Shown piece by piece: positions 33,613-42,190 of a stretch of 42,325 bases of DNA. A program made the translations under genes and the position numbers. The notes beneath the pieces were generated by a model. It did no database searches. It was not told the origin of the DNA and saw only the letters and a program-made list of their open reading frames with translations. Source of the stretch: an uncultured Alphaproteobacteria bacterium (GTDB taxonomy: Bacteria > Pseudomonadota > Alphaproteobacteria > UBA7985 > CAJQQZ01); the NCBI GenBank assembly GCA_905480575.1, contig CAJQQZ010000121.1:1-42325 (forward strand), read 5' to 3'. Positions within the stretch are counted from its first letter, which is position 1. The number at the start of each line of letters is the position of its first letter.

Positions 33613-34485
33613 TCAGGCCTTGCCGTCCATTGTCCCTAACACACCATAGAGGTCGGGACGCCGGTCTCTGAAATGGGCCCAGGCCGCTCGCTCAAGAGCA
33701 ATTTCATCCAGATCAAAAGTGGCGGTTAGAACCGTTTCGCTCTCTCTATCCGCGACCTCAACCATCGCGCCAGTATGATCGGCAATAAAGGACGAGCCAA
33801 AGAAGTCGAGGTGAGTACCCTGCTTTCCTGGTTCCCGGCCAATCCGATTGGATGCCAAAACAGGCATGATATTCGCGCCTGCATGGCCTTGCATTACCCT
33901 TTGCCAGTGCCCGACGGAGTCGGCATCTGGAAAGTGTGTTTCTGACCCGATGGCAGTTGGGTACAATAGGAACTCAGCACCTAACAATGCCATCGCACGG
34001 GCAGCCTCTGGAAACCACTGATCCCAACAGATCCCTACCCCAAGTCGCCCAAAGGCGGTTTCCTAAACTTTGAAACCTGTGTCACCTGGAGAGAAATAGT
34101 ATTTCTCCTGGTACCCTGAACCATGGGGGATATGACTCTTACGGTAAGTCCCCAAGGTAACCCCATTGGCATCAATAATGGCGACAGCGTTAAAACGAGC
34201 CTGCCCGGCAAGCTCATAGAAAGAAACCGGCAGCACAACACCCAGTTCTTTGGCTAAGGACTGAAAATGCGCAACTGTCGGATGACCCGCCAATGGTCTA
34301 GCCCTCGCATAACACTCTGGAAGTTCATCCTGGCAGAAATAGTATCCTTCAAACAGCTCTTGAACCTGTATGACATTGGCACCTTGCGCGGCGGCGTCTC
34401 GAATGAGTTTCTCTGCACGCTCAATGTTCTCCGATACAACGTCGGTACAAGCCATCTGTGTTGCGGCTAACGTCACTTGTGCCAT
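33613..34485 (-). pseudogene. aguB: N-carbamoylputrescine amidase interrupted by one in-frame amber codon
   Basis: Read through, this is a full-length 290-codon nitrilase-superfamily amidase like AguB, which converts N-carbamoylputrescine to putrescine, CO2 and ammonia. Codon 141 is TAG (34065-34063) where a Trp codon is expected by recall of homologues (GFKV-stop-ETAFGRLGVGICWDQWF). Both sides stay in the same frame, so it is a single substitution and not a frameshift. The catalytic triad is otherwise intact: Glu43 (QELFEGYYF), Lys116 (YRKSHIP) and Cys153 (GICWDQ). The stop separates Glu and Lys from Cys, so the truncated 140-aa product should be inactive. TAG ends several neighbouring genes normally, so recoding is unlikely. 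It abuts the upstream amidohydrolase stop. A sequencing error is possible. Confidence 0.85.
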
Positions 34486-36153
34486 TTAGAAATCCTTCGC
34501 TCTATAAGTTTCTCTGCCTTCCAGCATCGTCAGCAAAACCTTGGTTCTATCGATTTTTGATGTATTGATTTTTGTGATATCTCTATCCAAGACAACGAGA
34601 TCCGCTGCCTTGCCTACTTCCAACGAACCTGTCCATTCCTCCTGCCGCATAGAGAATGCCGCATTTATGGTATAGGCCTCAATAACCTCTTTGATAGAAG
34701 GAAGTGATTGATCGCCTCTTGTTAGCGCATTTTTCATGCCGACGAAGGGATTCATCGTCGAAACGTCAAAGTCACTCGACAACGTAAGATTCACGCCAGC
34801 ATCGTAAAACGAGCGAAGAGGAATAGCCTCGTGCCCTCGATCACCAATCAGGTAGCCGACGTCACGATGATAGGCTTTTGGATGTGTCCAATCACCGGCG
34901 ACCTGCATATCGGCGGAAACCCCGAGTTCTCTAAACCTAGCAATGTCAATTGGATCAACAAGCTCCAAATGGGTCAAACGATGCCGTTGCCCCAGGTTAC
35001 CGTTGATCAGTCTTGCTTGTTCAATAGCATTCAGGGCTTCATCGGTGGCGCGGTCGCCGATTGAATGGATGAGAAAATCAAAACCGAGAGGCTCCAACAA
35101 ACTGAGGAATTTGGTCAGCCTTTGTTGGTCAAAATAGTTCAAGCCCCGATTCCGGTCGATCCACCCATAGTCGAATTCATACTCTTTCTTTAAGGCCGCT
35201 GTCGTCAGCGGCGTGATGCCATCAACGTACATCTTGATCTGATTGATCCGCAACAGAGAATCAGAGTTGTTATCATAGAGCTGCTGGAGTGTTTCGATTT
35301 GCCTGTCATCAATGTGCGGGTAAGTCCAAAGAGCCAAGTTAGCCCGAACCGATAGGTTCCCTTCCCGCTCAGCTCTTTGCCAAACCTCGTGGTGTTTTTT
35401 TCGCCAGTAGACACGGGCATCACTGATTGAAGTGATCCCATTACGGGCTAACTCATCAAGGCCCTCCAACAAGCCATGATAAGTGAGATCCAGGCTTTCC
35501 GGCGTTGGTTCCGTGATCTGTTCTCTAATCATATTCCCAGCATTATCCAGAAGGATGCCGTTGGGTTCACCCTTTGAATTCTTAACGATAACACCCCCTG
35601 GAGGATTGGGAGTCTGAGCGGTAATTCCCGCGAGTTCCAGGGCTTTGGAATTTACCCAAATAGCATGAGAAGTCAGTTCCATCGCTGCAATGGGACGCTC
35701 TGAAACAACTTGATCCAAGATCTTCTTGGGGTCGTTTCGAAGATTGAGGATATCTTCGATGTAGTACCCCCAAGCCGTAATCCAGCTTGAGCTTGGATTG
35801 TTCTTCGCACAGGTCTCGATCTTTCTAGCATGTGTTGAGGCAGACTGTCCGTCCGTCAGAACACATGTCGCCTCAGCGCCGTCATAAGCCTCCAGAGGAT
35901 GCATATGAACATCATGGATGCCTGGCATCACAAAAGAACCCTCTAAATCAATCACCTCGCTGTCCGCTTTTATGAAATCTTCAGCGCCTTCGTTTGACCC
36001 AACGAAGCCTAGGGTCCCGTTTTCAATAACGACGGCTTCCACCCAAGGATTACTTGGGTCGACCGTATAAACTCGACCATTTGTCAGCACGAGATCAGCA
36101 GCTGAAACGGCAGTGGCTGAAAAGAATGCAAGCAAAACGAGAAGATGTCTCAC
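34486..36153 (-). CDS. Secreted amidohydrolase, YtcJ-like (COG1574)
   Basis: A 555-aa amidohydrolase-superfamily protein with a signal peptide (MRHLLVLLAFFSATAVSAAD). It has the N-terminal strand domain (LVLTNGRVYTVDPSNPWVEAVV), the metal-binding HDVHMHPLEAYDGAEATC, GDRATDEALNAIEQAR with a ligand-region His just before it (FDFLIHSIGDRA), the late Asp in SSDFDVSTMNPFVGM, and the closing GSLEVGKAADLVVLDRD. YtcJ-like enzymes hydrolyse formamides or related amides; the substrate is unknown. Its stop is directly followed by the start of the broken aguB, so both share a transcript. Confidence 0.9.
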   Translation of the reverse strand: MRHLLVLLAFFSATAVSAADLVLTNGRVYTVDPSNPWVEAVVIENGTLGFVGSNEGAEDFIKADSEVIDLEGSFVMPGIHDVHMHPLEAYDGAEATCVLTDGQSASTHARKIETCAKNNPSSSWITAWGYYIEDILNLRNDPKKILDQVVSERPIAAMELTSHAIWVNSKALELAGITAQTPNPPGGVIVKNSKGEPNGILLDNAGNMIREQITEPTPESLDLTYHGLLEGLDELARNGITSISDARVYWRKKHHEVWQRAEREGNLSVRANLALWTYPHIDDRQIETLQQLYDNNSDSLLRINQIKMYVDGITPLTTAALKKEYEFDYGWIDRNRGLNYFDQQRLTKFLSLLEPLGFDFLIHSIGDRATDEALNAIEQARLINGNLGQRHRLTHLELVDPIDIARFRELGVSADMQVAGDWTHPKAYHRDVGYLIGDRGHEAIPLRSFYDAGVNLTLSSDFDVSTMNPFVGMKNALTRGDQSLPSIKEVIEAYTINAAFSMRQEEWTGSLEVGKAADLVVLDRDITKINTSKIDRTKVLLTMLEGRETYRAKDF

Positions 36154-36214
36154 GAAAATAGCTCCTGATGTTCCGCCGAAGCATAAGTCAATTTCACAAA
36201 TCGAAAAAGCAATC

Positions 36215-36253
36215 GTTCAGAAACTGTTCAGAAAAGGTTCAGTGAGGGTTCAG
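36215..36253 (+). promoter_or_regulatory. Four GTTCAG direct repeats at exact 11-bp spacing
   Basis: GTTCAG occurs at 36215, 36226, 36237 and 36248, each start exactly 11 bp after the last; a weaker GTTGTT follows at 36259. Tandem hexamers at 11-bp spacing are the hallmark of OmpR/PhoB-type response-regulator sites (two dimers). The array ends 9-10 bp before a -10-like TTAAAA (36263-36268), which is the geometry of a PhoB-type activated promoter that lacks a -35. It lies 74-112 bp upstream of the ATG at 36327. Confidence 0.75.
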
Positions 36254-36326
36254 GCAAGGTTGTTAAAACTGAAATCAACAAGAGAGAAAACATCTTTCGC
36301 TGAATTAAGATCAAAGGAGTAAGACC

Positions 36327-36920
36327 ATGAAAAAACCGACTTCCCACCTTAGCAAAATTGCTCTCGCTAGCTTAGCCCTGATCGCGGCAATTTCTTTTGC
36401 AAGCCTTCCAACTCAAGAAGCCGAAGCCCACAATGGTGGCAAAAAATTCAAATGTTTCACGTTTTATGGTGAACGTATTCCAGGTCTTCTTGGAAAACGA
36501 CAAGCGCGGTACGTTCGCCAAAATGGCGGTAACTGTCACAAAAAACAACACTGGCACCAGCCACAACCGGTTCAACCTGTTTACAACAATCCTTGGCCAC
36601 AGATCGATCCAACGTACGGCAATGGTTTTGGCCAGCCATATGGCGGTGACATTTATGTCTCCCCTCCAAACTATCCGACCGCACCTGCAGTTGTTCATAA
36701 CAATCACGGACACGGATCAGCGAAGATTAGAAAGGCTGTTAGGGCCGCCAAGAACCGTTACCCACGCCTTGGTCGGTTTGTGAGAGCCGAGAACTTCTCG
36801 AGAGGTGGCTTCAAGTACAAGAAATTCACGCTGGTTTTCAAGAAAGGCCACAAAATCAAACGTGTTCGCGTTAAAGCGAACGCCTGGAGCGGTAAGGTGA
36901 AATGGGTGAACAAAATCTAA
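36327..36920 (+). CDS. Secreted His-rich basic protein, possible degenerate PepSY domain
   Basis: A 197-aa protein with a signal peptide (hydrophobic 11-27, cleavage near AEA). The middle is rich in His, Gln, Pro and Asn (HWHQPQPVQPV, VVHNNHGHGS), suggestive of metal binding. The last 65 residues are very basic (SAKIRKAVRAAKNRYPRLGR ... KFTLVFKKGHKIKRVRVKAN) and follow a helix-then-strands pattern ending SGKV that resembles a PepSY domain. No firm family assignment. An AAAGGAG ribosome binding site precedes the ATG. The 11-bp GTTCAG array upstream suggests two-component control. A terminator follows at 36948. Confidence 0.75.
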   Translation: MKKPTSHLSKIALASLALIAAISFASLPTQEAEAHNGGKKFKCFTFYGERIPGLLGKRQARYVRQNGGNCHKKQHWHQPQPVQPVYNNPWPQIDPTYGNGFGQPYGGDIYVSPPNYPTAPAVVHNNHGHGSAKIRKAVRAAKNRYPRLGRFVRAENFSRGGFKYKKFTLVFKKGHKIKRVRVKANAWSGKVKWVNKI

Positions 36921-36947
36921 GCCCACTTTCATATCTTAGACAAAAAA

Positions 36948-36972
36948 AAGGGCGGCTCGAAAAGCCGCCCTT
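36948..36972. terminator. Bidirectional terminator between the His-rich gene and the bc1 operon
   Basis: A perfect 10-bp stem AAGGGCGGCT (36948-36957) / AGCCGCCCTT (36963-36972) with loop CGAAA. On the minus strand the stem is followed by eight consecutive T (from the A-run at 36942-36949), a strong signal ending the bc1 transcript 26 bp after cytochrome c1. On the plus strand the T-tract is weak (TTAATTCTTT), but it may still stop the gene ending at 36920. Confidence 0.88.
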
Positions 36973-36997
36973 AATTCTTTGGAACTAAATCCAGGTC

Positions 36998-37771
36998 TTA
37001 GTGACCTTTTACCTTCTTAGATACACGGCGGTAGGCCAAGAAAGTAATGAAGGTAAGAACAAGTAAGAACAACATAACTCTCACACCAAGAGATTTACGA
37101 TCTTCGAGTTTCGGCTCAGCCGCCCACATAAGGAAATGTGAAACGTCTTTTGCCATTTGCTCGACTGTGTTCGGCGTACCATCAACATAGTCGACAGCAC
37201 CGTCTGAGAGAGGTGCCGCCATCGCGATGTAATAGCCTGGGAAGTACTTGTTGTAATGCAAGTTTTCCGGTGTTCCCTCATGATCTTCATACCCTGTCAG
37301 AAGACCGTAGATATAATCCGCACCGCCGACCCGTGCTTTAGCCATCAACGACAGATCAGGTGGCGCTTTTCCGTTATTTGTAGCAGCAGCTTCCTTTGCA
37401 TTGGCATAAGGAGAAGGCCAGAAGTCAGATGGCTTTGCAGCTCTATCAACAATCTCGCCCTCATCATTAGGTTCTGACGGAACCTGATATTCAGCAGCAA
37501 CTGCTTTTGCTTCATCCGCAGAGAATCCAATGTCCGTAAGATTTCGGAACGCAATGTATTCTAGAGAATGACAAGAAGCGCAAACTTCCTGGAAAATCTG
37601 AAAGCCTCTTTGTTGTGAAGCTCTGTCAAAGACACCGAACGGTCCGTTGAAAGACCAATCTTGTTTCGGAGCTTTCACAAGATCTCCAGCTGCAAAAGCA
37701 GCAGAGGTGCTCACAACCATCGCAGCAAAAGCAGCGGTAACGAGTTTAAAAGTCTTATTCATTTTAGACAT
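36998..37771 (-). CDS. petC: Cytochrome c1 of the bc1 complex
   Basis: The heme c subunit that passes electrons from the Rieske protein to soluble cytochrome c. A signal peptide (TFKLVTAAFAAMVVSTSAAFA) precedes the heme motif CASCH (64-68), the axial Met region (YYIAMAAPLSDG) and a C-terminal membrane anchor (VMLFLLVLTFITFLAYRRVSKK). I choose the ATG at 37771 because GGAGGAG lies 8 nt upstream; an ATG at 37792 overlaps the cytochrome b stop (ATGA) and would add 7 residues. The product is 257 aa, a free c1 and not the b/c1 fusion seen in some relatives. Confidence 0.95.
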   Translation of the reverse strand: MSKMNKTFKLVTAAFAAMVVSTSAAFAAGDLVKAPKQDWSFNGPFGVFDRASQQRGFQIFQEVCASCHSLEYIAFRNLTDIGFSADEAKAVAAEYQVPSEPNDEGEIVDRAAKPSDFWPSPYANAKEAAATNNGKAPPDLSLMAKARVGGADYIYGLLTGYEDHEGTPENLHYNKYFPGYYIAMAAPLSDGAVDYVDGTPNTVEQMAKDVSHFLMWAAEPKLEDRKSLGVRVMLFLLVLTFITFLAYRRVSKKVKGH

Positions 37772-37788
37772 ATCCCTAACTCCTCCGC

Positions 37789-39060
37789 TCATTTCTCTGA
37801 CTTGCTGAGAACTGCCTCAGAAATAGAAGCCGGCAAAGGTTTCGTTTTCTCAAAGAGAGGCAATATCGGCAACGACAAGAAGAAGAGGAAGTAAAGTGCA
37901 GTAGTGATCTGACCAACCGTTAGTACAGTCATCCAAGAGGAGACTTCAAAACTAAACAAATATGGAACAACAAAAACGTAGACGTTATCTGGGGCTTGAG
38001 CACCGACAGTTCCAAGGATGTAGCAAATGACTAGGAAGGCCCAGAACATTACGCGGAACATGGGACGGAAGCGAGCTGAACGAACCGGTGAACGATCCAA
38101 CCAAGGCAGAATAAAGAGAACACCAATCGCCGCAAACATTGCAATTACACCCATGAGCTTGTCAGGAATCGAACGCAAGACTGCATAGAAAGGTAGGAAG
38201 TACCATTCAGGAACAATATGCGCTGGTGTGACAAGTGGATCCGCCGGGATATAGTTATCTGGGTGGCCCATATCGTTTGGCATAAAGAAAACAAAAGCAC
38301 AAAGAAGAAGCAAGAAAACACAGACACCCAACATATCTTTGATTGTGAAGTATGGGTGGAAAGAAATTGTATCTTGTGGACCTTTAATCTCAATACCGAG
38401 TGGGTTGTTTGAAACTGAGGTGTGCAAAGCCAAAATGTGCAGGATCACAACACCCAAAATCACGAAAGGTAGAAGAAAGTGCAGGACAAAGAAGCGGTTT
38501 AATGTTGGATTATCAACGGAGAACCCGCCCCAAAGCCAAGTCACGATGGCATCACCGACACCAGGAATAGCTGAGAAGAGGTTTGTAATAACCGTAGCAC
38601 CCCAGAAGGACATCTGACCCCAAGGAAGCGTGTACCCGAGGAAACCTGTCGCCATCATTAGAAGCAAGATGACAACACCGATAATCCAAAGAAGTTCTCT
38701 AGGCGCTTTGTATGAACCATAATAAAGGCCTCTAAACATGTGGATATAAACCACAATGAAGAAGAAAGAGGCGACATTCATATGCAGATAGCGAAGAAGC
38801 CAGCCTGAGTTAACGTCTCTCATAATACGTTCAACAGAGCCAAAGGCATCAGCTGTGTTAGGTGTGTACTGCATCGCAAGTACAATCCCTGTCACGATCA
38901 TAATGACGAGACAAAGACCTGCTAGTGAGCCGAAGTTCCACATAAAGTTAAGATTTCTTGGGAACGGATGCTCAAAAAGAGTGTGATGGATAGGAGAAAT
39001 AACGGGAAGTCGCTTCTCAACCCAATTAGCAACAGGATTTTTAAATTGTTTTGAACTCAT
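37789..39060 (-). CDS. petB: Cytochrome b of the bc1 complex
   Basis: The membrane core of the bc1 complex, holding both heme b groups and the quinone sites. Its 423 aa and eight expected helices match full-length cytochrome b. Heme ligands are His93/His194 and His107/His208 ([15 protein letters not shown] and [15 protein letters not shown]), and the quinol-oxidation motif PEWY is at 284-287. It lies 11 bp downstream of the Rieske gene and just before cytochrome c1, in the fbcFBC order. Confidence 0.97.
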   Translation of the reverse strand: MSSKQFKNPVANWVEKRLPVISPIHHTLFEHPFPRNLNFMWNFGSLAGLCLVIMIVTGIVLAMQYTPNTADAFGSVERIMRDVNSGWLLRYLHMNVASFFFIVVYIHMFRGLYYGSYKAPRELLWIIGVVILLLMMATGFLGYTLPWGQMSFWGATVITNLFSAIPGVGDAIVTWLWGGFSVDNPTLNRFFVLHFLLPFVILGVVILHILALHTSVSNNPLGIEIKGPQDTISFHPYFTIKDMLGVCVFLLLLCAFVFFMPNDMGHPDNYIPADPLVTPAHIVPEWYFLPFYAVLRSIPDKLMGVIAMFAAIGVLFILPWLDRSPVRSARFRPMFRVMFWAFLVICYILGTVGAQAPDNVYVFVVPYLFSFEVSSWMTVLTVGQITTALYFLFFLSLPILPLFEKTKPLPASISEAVLSKSEK

Positions 39061-39071
39061 GATACTAGCCC

Positions 39072-39608
39072 TTACCCAATCTTGATCAGGTTATCGGAAA
39101 GGAAGTTGTATTCAGGAACTTCCAAGTTCTTAGGAGCTGGACCTTTGCGGATGCGGCCCGCTGTGTCGTAGTGCGAGCCGTGGCAAGGACAGTACCAACC
39201 GCCAAAATCACCTTTGTTATCGGTGACTTTCTGACCGCCGGGAACACAGCCAAGGTGTGTACAAATACCAACCATAACCAACCAGCCCGGCTTCGTAACT
39301 CGGTCGCCGTAAGCCTGAGGATCCGGGAGAGTTGCAACATCCACACCTTCTGCATCTGCGATTTCTGCCGCAGTTTGACGACGAATGAAGACTGGCTTTC
39401 CGCGCCAAGTGACGGTGATGCTTTGACCTTCCTCAATCGTGGAAAGGTCGACCTCGATGGAGGCCAAAGCCAAAACATCGGCGGATGGATTTAAGCTATT
39501 GATGAACGGCCAAACTGTCAGGCCGGCGCCCACTGCACCAACTGCAGCAGTCGCAACCATCAAGAAGTCGCGTTTTGTTTCATCATGGCCAGATCCTGTA
39601 TTAGACAT
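39072..39608 (-). CDS. petA: Rieske iron-sulfur subunit of the bc1 complex
   Basis: Carries the 2Fe-2S cluster that takes the first electron from quinol. Cluster-binding boxes are CTHLGC (116-121) and CPCHGSHYD (140-148). A Tat-like N-terminal anchor ([19 protein letters not shown], with KR rather than RR) holds it in the membrane. I place the start at the ATG at 39608 ([14 protein letters not shown]), 178 aa, because GAGGG precedes it. The open frame to 39833 would add 75 residues with no family counterpart and would enter the trmL start region. It heads the bc1 operon. Confidence 0.96.
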   Translation of the reverse strand: MSNTGSGHDETKRDFLMVATAAVGAVGAGLTVWPFINSLNPSADVLALASIEVDLSTIEEGQSITVTWRGKPVFIRRQTAAEIADAEGVDVATLPDPQAYGDRVTKPGWLVMVGICTHLGCVPGGQKVTDNKGDFGGWYCPCHGSHYDTAGRIRKGPAPKNLEVPEYNFLSDNLIKIG

Positions 39609-39631
39609 AAGGAAGCCCTCGGTAATTAGCG

Positions 39632-39660
39632 TATATTCGAATATTTTAATGCGTTGACAA
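39632..39660 (-). promoter_or_regulatory. Candidate promoter of the bc1 operon
   Basis: On the minus strand TTGTCA (39660-39655) and AATATA (39637-39632) are separated by 17 bp in an AT-rich stretch, 24 bp upstream of the Rieske ATG. The -35 matches consensus at five of six positions and the -10 only loosely. The rest of the 39661-39844 gap shows a plus-strand TTGACA (39671-39676) without a matching -10 for trmL. Confidence 0.4.
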
Positions 39661-39844
39661 GGCAATCTTTTTGACAAAAGTCGCCCGTAACTTTTCGGAA
39701 AGATAGCTACGACGGACGGGCCGACGCTGCAATTGGAGACATGGGGACATACTGCCGCATCAGCCACTAAAAGCCTCATATCCGCGTCAAAATGGCTACA
39801 TTTCGGCTGAATTTCTTCGTTTTCACATGGCAAAGCCTCACTTC

Positions 39845-40297
39845 ATGCGTATTGCACTTTATCAGCCTGACATCCCCCAAAACTGCGGCACGATCCTTCG
39901 ATTGGCCGCTTGTTTTCAGGTTGGCGTTGATATTGTCGAGCCTTGTGGATTCCTTTTCGATGATCGCCGCTTCAAAAGAGCTGGTATGGATTACCTAGAC
40001 TCCGTCGATATTCAGAAACACGCCAGCTGGGAACACTTCCTCGAAGCCAGTAAGGACCAGCGTTTGGTTTTAGCCACTACTAAAGCTACCGACCTGCATT
40101 ATGAGTTTAGCTTCCGGGAAAAAGACATCTTGCTGATGGGGCAAGAAAGCGCCGGTGTCCCAGATGACGTCTCGGAACAGTGCCACAAAAAAGTAAAAAT
40201 ACCGATGTCACCCCATTGCCGTTCTTTGAACGTCGCAGTATCAACCGGTATCATTCTTGGTGAAGCCCTCCGCCAAACCAATTGCTTTCCCGTTTAA
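39845..40297 (+). CDS. trmL: tRNA (cytidine/uridine-34-2'-O)-methyltransferase
   Basis: A SPOUT-class enzyme that 2'-O-methylates the wobble base of leucine tRNAs. The 150-aa protein contains the N-terminal RIALYQPDIPQNCGTILRLAACF and the knotted SAM site (DILLMGQESAGVP and MSPHCRSLNVAVSTGIILGEALRQ). I use the ATG at 39845 (MRIALYQPDIPQ), which matches the E. coli N-terminus; an ATG 18 nt upstream at 39827 is also in frame. hemF follows 20 bp later. Confidence 0.92.
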   Translation: MRIALYQPDIPQNCGTILRLAACFQVGVDIVEPCGFLFDDRRFKRAGMDYLDSVDIQKHASWEHFLEASKDQRLVLATTKATDLHYEFSFREKDILLMGQESAGVPDDVSEQCHKKVKIPMSPHCRSLNVAVSTGIILGEALRQTNCFPV

Positions 40298-40317
40298 TCC
40301 TACTCCAGTGATTTGAT

Positions 40318-41178
40318 ATGACAGATATAGAAAACAAAAAGGAACAAGCCACAAACTGGTTCCGCACACTCAGAGACCAGATCTGTGCTAGCTTTGAAGC
40401 AATCGAAGATGAGTCACTAGGGCTTACTCTGTCAAACAATCCCGCCGATGAACCTGGTCGATTTGAGCGCAAAAGCTGGGAACGTCCTGGCGGTGGCGGC
40501 GGTGTCATGTCCATTATGCGCGGCCGTGTCTTTGAAAAAGTCGGCGTTAACATCTCCACTGTTCATGGTGAGTTTTCCGAAGAGTTCCGTGACAGAATTC
40601 CCGGTGCCAGTGAAGACCCCCGGTTTTGGGCCAGCGGGATCAGCCTCGTTGCGCATATGCAATCGCCAAAAGTTCCTGCTGTTCATATGAACACGCGAAT
40701 GATCGTCACCACAAAATCTTGGTTCGGTGGCGGAGCCGATTTGACCCCGATGGTTGTCAACAATGCTGACACTGACAAGTTCCACGCCGCGCTCAAAGCA
40801 GCCTGTGATCAAAGTGATCCAACCTACTACGACAAATATAAGAAATGGTGTGATGAGTATTTTTACCTACCCCATCGTGATGAACCCCGCGGTGTTGGTG
40901 GGATCTTTTACGACAACCTTGATAGTGGCGATTGGGACGACGATTTCGCTTACACACAATCAGTCGGCAAAGCCTTTGCCGAGGTCTATCCTGAAATAGT
41001 CCGCGATCACATGCATGAGAGCTGGACCGATGCTGATCGTCACAATCAGTTGATTAGACGTGGGCGTTACGTTGAGTTTAACTTGTTACATGATCGTGGC
41101 ACTCTTTTTGGGTTGAAGACAGGCGGTAACACTGAAGCGATATTGATGTCGCTGCCGCCTGCCGTCGCCTGGCCTTAA
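40318..41178 (+). CDS. hemF: Oxygen-dependent coproporphyrinogen III oxidase
   Basis: Converts coproporphyrinogen III to protoporphyrinogen IX in aerobic heme synthesis. The 286-aa protein has the family blocks [43 protein letters not shown], the long [15 protein letters not shown] and the ending [35 protein letters not shown]. It is placed between trmL and msrP and faces away from the bc1 operon, whose c-type and b-type hemes depend on the pathway. Confidence 0.97.
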   Translation: MTDIENKKEQATNWFRTLRDQICASFEAIEDESLGLTLSNNPADEPGRFERKSWERPGGGGGVMSIMRGRVFEKVGVNISTVHGEFSEEFRDRIPGASEDPRFWASGISLVAHMQSPKVPAVHMNTRMIVTTKSWFGGGADLTPMVVNNADTDKFHAALKAACDQSDPTYYDKYKKWCDEYFYLPHRDEPRGVGGIFYDNLDSGDWDDDFAYTQSVGKAFAEVYPEIVRDHMHESWTDADRHNQLIRRGRYVEFNLLHDRGTLFGLKTGGNTEAILMSLPPAVAWP

Positions 41179-41215
41179 CGGAGTGCTTCCTTTTTGACAA
41201 AATGAGGTTAAGCAC

Positions 41216-42190
41216 ATGTTCTTCCGTCGCCCCAGAAGTTGGGAAATAAAAGAATCACAAGTCACACCAAAAGCGTCCTACGTTAACCGAAGGCAAATCT
41301 TGGCCGCGGCAGGCATAGGTGTAGGAGCCATCGCTTCGGCCCCCTTGTTACCCAAGTTAGCGAGCGCACAAGAAGTCGACCCCTCCGCCTCTCTCTATCC
41401 TGTCACCAACAACGGTAGCTTCACCGCGGGCGAAGGCAGAGTTCTAACACCAGAAGACACAGCCACAACCTACACCAACTACTACGAATTTGGCTCTTCC
41501 AAGAATATCTGGCGCAAGGCCCAAGACCTCCCCATACGTCCCTGGACCGTTGTTCTGGACGGAATGGTTGAGCAAGAACAAACCCTTGATATTGACGCCC
41601 TCTTGGCTGAAGCACCGTTGGAAGAACGGATTTACCGCCATCGCTGTGTCGAGGCTTGGTCCATGGTTGTTCCCTGGAGCGGCTTCCCTTTATCCTGGCT
41701 TGTCAACAAGGCCAAACCCCTTTCCGGCGCCAAATATCTACGCATCGAAACCTTCGAGGATAGCAAGGTTGCCGTCGGACAGCGTCAAACCTGGTATCCT
41801 TGGCCCTATGTCGAAGGCGTTACAATCGACGAGGCTGCGAACGATCTCGCCTTCATGGTGACTGGCATCTACGGCAAACCTTTGCCTAAGCAGAATGGAG
41901 CGCCTTTGCGATTGGCGCTGCCGTGGAAATACGGATTCAAGTCCATTAAGGGCATCGTTCGCATTAGCTTCACTGATGTACGACCTGTTTCTTTTTGGGA
42001 GGAGATTAACGCCAGCGAATACGGTTTCTGGGCAAATGTAAATCCCGAGATCCCACACAAACGGTGGAGCCAAGCAACAGAGCGAGACATCGGCACTGAT
42101 AAACGTATCCCCACTCAAATCTACAACGGATACGGTGATCAGGTCGCAGACATCTATAAGAATGTGACAGATCGGCGTCTTTGGAGTTAG
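41216..42190 (+). CDS. msrP: Periplasmic methionine-sulfoxide reductase, molybdoenzyme subunit
   Basis: MsrP (YedY) repairs oxidised methionines in periplasmic proteins, receiving electrons from the heme membrane protein MsrQ. A Tat signal (NRRQILAAAGIGVGAIASAP, twin Arg at 25-26) is followed by the sulfite-oxidase-like fold with molybdenum-ligand Cys144 (YRHRCVEAWSMVVPW) and the closing NGYGDQVADIYKN. An ATGAGG-type ribosome binding site lies 8 nt before the ATG. The 324-aa length is near the E. coli 334. The TAG stop coincides with the apparent edge of an IS630-like element, and msrQ is not seen in the remaining 135 bp. Confidence 0.94.
   Translation: MFFRRPRSWEIKESQVTPKASYVNRRQILAAAGIGVGAIASAPLLPKLASAQEVDPSASLYPVTNNGSFTAGEGRVLTPEDTATTYTNYYEFGSSKNIWRKAQDLPIRPWTVVLDGMVEQEQTLDIDALLAEAPLEERIYRHRCVEAWSMVVPWSGFPLSWLVNKAKPLSGAKYLRIETFEDSKVAVGQRQTWYPWPYVEGVTIDEAANDLAFMVTGIYGKPLPKQNGAPLRLALPWKYGFKSIKGIVRISFTDVRPVSFWEEINASEYGFWANVNPEIPHKRWSQATERDIGTDKRIPTQIYNGYGDQVADIYKNVTDRRLWS

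Noticed and set aside
33613-34485. Frameshift, or programmed recoding of TAG (pyrrolysine), in the amidase gene
   Set aside because: The frame is the same on both sides, so no frameshift; TAG is the normal stop of mobB, pth, msrP and others here, and the expected residue is Trp.
39609-39833. Longer Rieske reading with 75 extra residues
   Set aside because: The extra residues have no counterpart in Rieske proteins and would cover the promoter region; GAGGG supports the ATG at 39608.
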